From Balneolaceae bacterium (GTDB taxonomy: Bacteria > Bacteroidota > Rhodothermia > Balneolales > Balneolaceae): a stretch of DNA of 17,143 nt. Position numbers and translations under genes: made by a program. This document shows, one piece after another, positions 14,117-17,143 of the stretch; positions within the stretch are counted from its first letter, which is position 1, and each line of letters begins with the position of its first letter. The notes under the pieces were generated by a model. The model did not search any database, was not told where the DNA came from, and saw only the letters and a program-made list of their open reading frames with translations. Location: NCBI GenBank assembly GCA_007123785.1, contig SLGL01000121.1:1-17143 (forward strand), given 5' to 3'.

Positions 14117-15399
14117 TACTTGCTGATGATCAGATTCAGAATCACAACCAGAGTGAAACTACCAGCCATAGAAACGAGCTTTCGCAGCTAACTAACCTGC
14201 TCTCTGAACGGGGTAAAAACCCGGAGAGCATACTGCGGCGTCTGACGGGTTTTCAGGTAGCCATTCCCAGCTGGGCTCTTGGTGCCGGGGGAACCCGCTT
14301 CGGACGATTTTCTATCGGAGGTGAACCACGAAATCTGCATGAGAAAATTGAGGATATCGGGTTGATTCATGCCCTCAACTGCTCCAGTGGTGCCGTATCA
14401 CTTCACATTCCCTGGGATATTCCCAAAGATACCGATGCCATCAAAGAGCATGCTTCAGGCCTGGGCATTCACTTCGATGCGGTGAATTCGAATACGTTTC
14501 AGGATCAGCCGAAACAGGAACACTCTTACAAATTCGGCTCACTCTCTCATACAAAAAAGGAGGTGCGCAATCAGGCTGTTCATCACAATATTGAGGTGAT
14601 TGAATACGGGAAAAAACTGGGCTCCAAAGCCCTCACTGTGTGGCTTGCCGATGGCTCTAACTTTCCTGGACAACAGAATTTGCGCAAGACGCTAAACCGT
14701 ACCCTGCAGTCACTGAGCGAAATCTATGCATCCATGCCGTATAACTGGAAGTTATTGATTGAGTACAAACCGTTCGAGCCTAACTTTTATTCAATGGTGA
14801 TTCCCGATTGGGGAACCTCATTTCTGCTGGCAAACAGCGTTGGTGAACGGGCAAAAACGCTGGTGGATCTGGGGCACCACCTGCCCAACACCAACATCGA
14901 ACAGATTGTGGCCACCCTGATGTTCGAGGGCAAACTGGGCGGATTTCATTTCAACGATTCCAAATATGCCGATGATGACCTTACCGCAGGCTCTATCAAA
15001 CCATACCAGCTATTTCTGATATTCTGCGAACTGGTTGACGGGATTGATAATGGCAATAATGATGATTTTTCCAACATTGACTGGATGATTGATGCCAGCC
15101 ATAATACCAAAGATCCGCTTGAGGACCTGTTGCAATCGGTTGAAGCCATTCAAACGGCTTTTGCCAAAGCCCTGCTGGTTGACCGGAATCGCCTTGAAGA
15201 GGCTCGTGAAGAGAATGATGTGGTTTTGGCTCAGGAAGTTTTACAGGATGCCTGGGCCACGGATGTTCGTCCGCTGATTCGGGAATCAAGGATCAAAAGC
15301 GGCGGAGCTGCCAATCCCATTCAGTTGTTTCGGGACTTGCAGGTACGCAAAACCCTGATCAAAGAGCGGGGTATCGGAACCGCAGCAACTGGATTGTAA
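14113..15399 (+). CDS. rhaI: L-rhamnose isomerase, RhaI (Pseudomonas stutzeri-like) subtype
   Basis: This cytoplasmic xylose-isomerase-fold enzyme converts L-rhamnose to L-rhamnulose. I chose ATG 14113, giving 428 residues, over the upstream GTG 14071. The ATG overlaps the preceding stop codon (ATGA), and the length matches the ~430 residues of the P. stutzeri enzyme. Metal and catalytic residues are visible: Glu217 (LLIEYKPFEP), Asp252 and His255 (LVDLGHH), His279 (GGFHFND), Asp287 and Asp289 (YADDDL), and Asp327 in IDWMIDASHN. They correspond to the metal-binding and catalytic set of that enzyme as I recall it. This is the RhaI, not the E. coli RhaA, lineage, and such isomerases often accept several aldoses. 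The kinase follows 27 bp after the stop. Confidence 0.94.
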   Translation: MILADDQIQNHNQSETTSHRNELSQLTNLLSERGKNPESILRRLTGFQVAIPSWALGAGGTRFGRFSIGGEPRNLHEKIEDIGLIHALNCSSGAVSLHIPWDIPKDTDAIKEHASGLGIHFDAVNSNTFQDQPKQEHSYKFGSLSHTKKEVRNQAVHHNIEVIEYGKKLGSKALTVWLADGSNFPGQQNLRKTLNRTLQSLSEIYASMPYNWKLLIEYKPFEPNFYSMVIPDWGTSFLLANSVGERAKTLVDLGHHLPNTNIEQIVATLMFEGKLGGFHFNDSKYADDDLTAGSIKPYQLFLIFCELVDGIDNGNNDDFSNIDWMIDASHNTKDPLEDLLQSVEAIQTAFAKALLVDRNRLEEAREENDVVLAQEVLQDAWATDVRPLIRESRIKSGGAANPIQLFRDLQVRKTLIKERGIGTAATGL

Positions 15400-15426
15400 T
15401 CCTTTAATCATAAAATTTGTACCTTT

Positions 15427-16851
15427 TTGGCTTCAAAACTGCCTGTAACCGCGATTTTCGATATTGGTAAAACCAACAAAAAGTTTCTGCTTTTTGATGA
15501 GTTTCTCTCTGTTGTTTACGAACGGTCAGATACCCTCAAAGAAACGATAGATGAGGACGGCTTTTCCAGTGAAAATGTACAGCTGCTGAAAGAGTGGATG
15601 TTCCGGGAGTTTGAAGCGGTAGTTCACGAACAGAAATTCAAAATCGAAGCCATTAATTTTTCAGGCTATGGAGCTACGCTGGTTCACATAGGAAAAAACG
15701 GCGAGCCGGTCACTCCGATCTATAACTATCTGAAACCGTACCCGGAAAAACTTGCCGGTGAATTGTATCAATTATACGGCGGGCGTGAAACTTTTGCCCT
15801 GGAAACTGCCTCTCCTCCGATGGGCATGCTCAATTCGGGATTGCAGCTCTATCGAATCAAAAAAGAGAAACCGGATCTGTTCAGGCGGATTGAAAAAACG
15901 CTTCATTTGCCTCAGTATCTCAGTTATCTGTTTACCGGAAGGTTTATGGCTGATCCCACCAGCATCGGCTGCCATACTGCAATGTGGAATTTTAAGGAGA
16001 ACCGGTACCACCGTTGGTTGAATGATGAAGGAGTTCTGCAAATGCTGCCATCACCCAGTCCGGTTCAAACCGTAATTGAGGAAACCGTTTCTGGTAAAAC
16101 ATTTCAAACAGGGATCGGAATTCACGACAGTTCTGCCGCGCTGGCTCCCTATCTTACAGTATTCAATGAGCCGTTCATCCAGCTCTCAACCGGCACCTGG
16201 AGTATCTCGATGAATCCGTTCAACGCGGAACCTCTCACGTTTGAAGAGCTTAAGCGGGATTGCCTGAACTACATCAACATCTACAGCAAACCGGTAAAGG
16301 CTTCACGCTTTCTGATGGGCGGTGAGTATGCTCACCAGTTAAAAAGAATGGGCAGGTATTTCGAAAGGGATCCGGATCAACTGGATTGCACTCCCGACGA
16401 AGCTCTTTTACAGAAACTGATTCGCTCAAACGATTCCGAAAAAAAATTGATTTTGGAGCAGGCGGATACTTCCGGCCCCTACCCTGTAAAAAGAGATGAA
16501 GAGTGGGATCTGAGCAGGTTCCACTCGTACGATGAAGCCGCTCATCAACTTCTGCTCGATCTGGCCTCCATCCAGGTTGATTCTCTAAAACTGGCAGAGG
16601 GCGGTAAAAAAATCCCTCAAATAATTATCACGGGAGGTTTTGCAAAGAACCAATTTTTCTGCAGATTATTGGCTGCGATGCTGCCCGGTAAAAGTGTGTA
16701 TACTGCTTCTGTTCCTGAAGCATCTGCACTTGGTGCAGCACTGGTTTTAAAACAGCAGACACTGACAAATGATAATCTGAAAAAACATCTCGGACTGAAA
16801 CTTCAGCAACCATTCGAAGGAGTGGGTGAAATTCAGTACTCATGGGCGTAA
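15427..16851 (+). CDS. rhaB: FGGY-family sugar kinase, probable L-rhamnulokinase
   Basis: This ~474-residue kinase would phosphorylate L-rhamnulose to L-rhamnulose-1-phosphate, supplying the aldolase. Features of the FGGY (actin-like ATPase) fold are present. The N-terminal phosphate loop is FDIGKTNKKFLLFDE. The catalytic base is Asp234 in GIHDSSAAL. The ATP-binding segments are STGTWS (254-259) and, near the C-terminus, IITGGFAKNQFF, with ASALGAALV after it. The first in-frame ATG is codon 58, far too late, so translation must start at TTG 15427 or the nearby ATT 15415. The frame is continuous with rhaI after its TAA, with no other stop between them. No clear Shine-Dalgarno precedes the TTG. 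Substrate is inferred from the operon; FGGY members include fuculo- and xylulokinases. Confidence 0.9.
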   Translation: MASKLPVTAIFDIGKTNKKFLLFDEFLSVVYERSDTLKETIDEDGFSSENVQLLKEWMFREFEAVVHEQKFKIEAINFSGYGATLVHIGKNGEPVTPIYNYLKPYPEKLAGELYQLYGGRETFALETASPPMGMLNSGLQLYRIKKEKPDLFRRIEKTLHLPQYLSYLFTGRFMADPTSIGCHTAMWNFKENRYHRWLNDEGVLQMLPSPSPVQTVIEETVSGKTFQTGIGIHDSSAALAPYLTVFNEPFIQLSTGTWSISMNPFNAEPLTFEELKRDCLNYINIYSKPVKASRFLMGGEYAHQLKRMGRYFERDPDQLDCTPDEALLQKLIRSNDSEKKLILEQADTSGPYPVKRDEEWDLSRFHSYDEAAHQLLLDLASIQVDSLKLAEGGKKIPQIIITGGFAKNQFFCRLLAAMLPGKSVYTASVPEASALGAALVLKQQTLTNDNLKKHLGLKLQQPFEGVGEIQYSWA

Positions 16852-16892
16852 TTAAACACATTGGAGCTCAAAAAAATCGATAGATCGAAAAA

Positions 16893-17143
16893 ATGAATAT
16901 CTCTCTTTTTATCACCTGTTTTAACGACACACTTTTCCCCGAAACAGGAAAAGCGGTGGTATCCATTCTGGAGCGGCTGGGGCACTCGGTCCGTTTTCCG
17001 ATGGAGCAGACCTGCTGCGGACAGATGCACTACAACACCGGCTACCAGGAAGAGACAATTCCGCTTGTGGAGCGGTTTACAGATCAGTTTGAAGATGCAG
17101 AAGTGGTGGTCATTCCGTCCGCCTCCTGTGTGGCAATGATTCA
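16893..17143 (+). CDS. lutA: L-lactate utilisation Fe-S protein LutA (5' part, cut by window edge)
   Basis: The first 83 residues from ATG 16893 match the N-terminus of LutA/YkgE proteins. The match covers ISLFITCFNDTLFPETGKAV, the first cysteine-rich CCG-type motif QTCCGQMHYNTGY, and the second cluster PSASCVAMI at the edge. LutA carries cysteine-rich heterodisulfide-reductase-like domains and works with LutB and LutC to oxidise L-lactate to pyruvate. It lies 41 bp after the kinase on the same strand and would consume the lactate made by RhaEW. The rest of the gene and lutB/lutC lie beyond the window. A glycolate oxidase Fe-S subunit is the main alternative, but the N-terminal sequence favours LutA. 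Confidence 0.85.
   Translation, partial: MNISLFITCFNDTLFPETGKAVVSILERLGHSVRFPMEQTCCGQMHYNTGYQEETIPLVERFTDQFEDAEVVVIPSASCVAMI

Noticed and set aside
13786..14169. Minus-strand open frame of 127 codons across the rhaEW-rhaI spacer
   Set aside because: It runs through a palindromic repeat and is antisense to the small membrane protein and the rhaI start. Its sequence is low in recognisable structure.
1..17143. CRISPR array, tRNA or rRNA genes, transposase, phage or plasmid functions
   Set aside because: I looked for regularly spaced repeats, tRNA-like TTCGANNC arms with acceptor pairing, DDE or recombinase motifs, and replication proteins. None was convincing.

Overview
The window looks like a chromosome segment of a Bacteroidota-type bacterium, most likely a marine or saline Balneolota/Rhodothermota relative. 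This is an inference. It rests on Bacteroidota-style sigma-70 family protein architecture, many lipoprotein signal peptides, weak or absent Shine-Dalgarno sequences, and an oxygen-dependent formylglycine-generating enzyme. I could not run a taxonomic search.

Layout. Positions 1-1271 hold the 3' part of a large LVIVD-repeat protein. After a 369-bp gap comes an exported class-C beta-lactamase-like serine hydrolase (1641-3170). On the minus strand lie a formylglycine-generating enzyme lipoprotein (3607-4530), a mobA remnant with its middle missing (3369-3584), and a SorC-family sugar-responsive regulator (4712-5677). A nucleoside-hydrolase-like lipoprotein (6117-7172, +) and an orphan ECF-type sigma factor (7368-7976, -) follow.

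From 8205 to the right edge every gene is on the plus strand and forms an L-rhamnose catabolic cluster. In order it contains rhaM mutarotase, an FG-GAP beta-propeller lipoprotein, an NCS1-type permease, a bifunctional rhamnulose-1-phosphate aldolase/lactaldehyde dehydrogenase (rhaEW), a 57-residue two-helix membrane protein (13943-14116), rhaI isomerase, an FGGY kinase (rhaB), and the start of lutA. The small protein's stop codon overlaps the rhaI start codon (ATGA).

How it works together (pathway from known families). The mutarotase equilibrates rhamnose anomers, RhaI makes L-rhamnulose, and the kinase makes L-rhamnulose-1-phosphate. RhaEW cleaves this to dihydroxyacetone phosphate plus L-lactaldehyde and oxidises the latter to L-lactate. 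The Lut complex, of which only LutA is visible, would then oxidise lactate to pyruvate. The permease is the obvious candidate rhamnose importer. The propeller protein and the sulfatase-activating enzyme suggest that the rhamnose comes from a sulfated or uronic-acid polysaccharide such as ulvan, a sulfated rhamnan or rhamnogalacturonan; this is inference. The SorC protein is the likely local regulator: its upstream region carries a perfect 13-bp palindrome whose right part resembles (11 of 13 bases) a site in the sigma/rhaM divergent region.

No tRNA, rRNA, CRISPR array, transposase or SusC/SusD pair was seen. The points most worth a second look are the unnamed small membrane protein coupled to rhaI, the non-canonical transporter, the exported FGE, the mobA deletion derivative, and the shared candidate operator.
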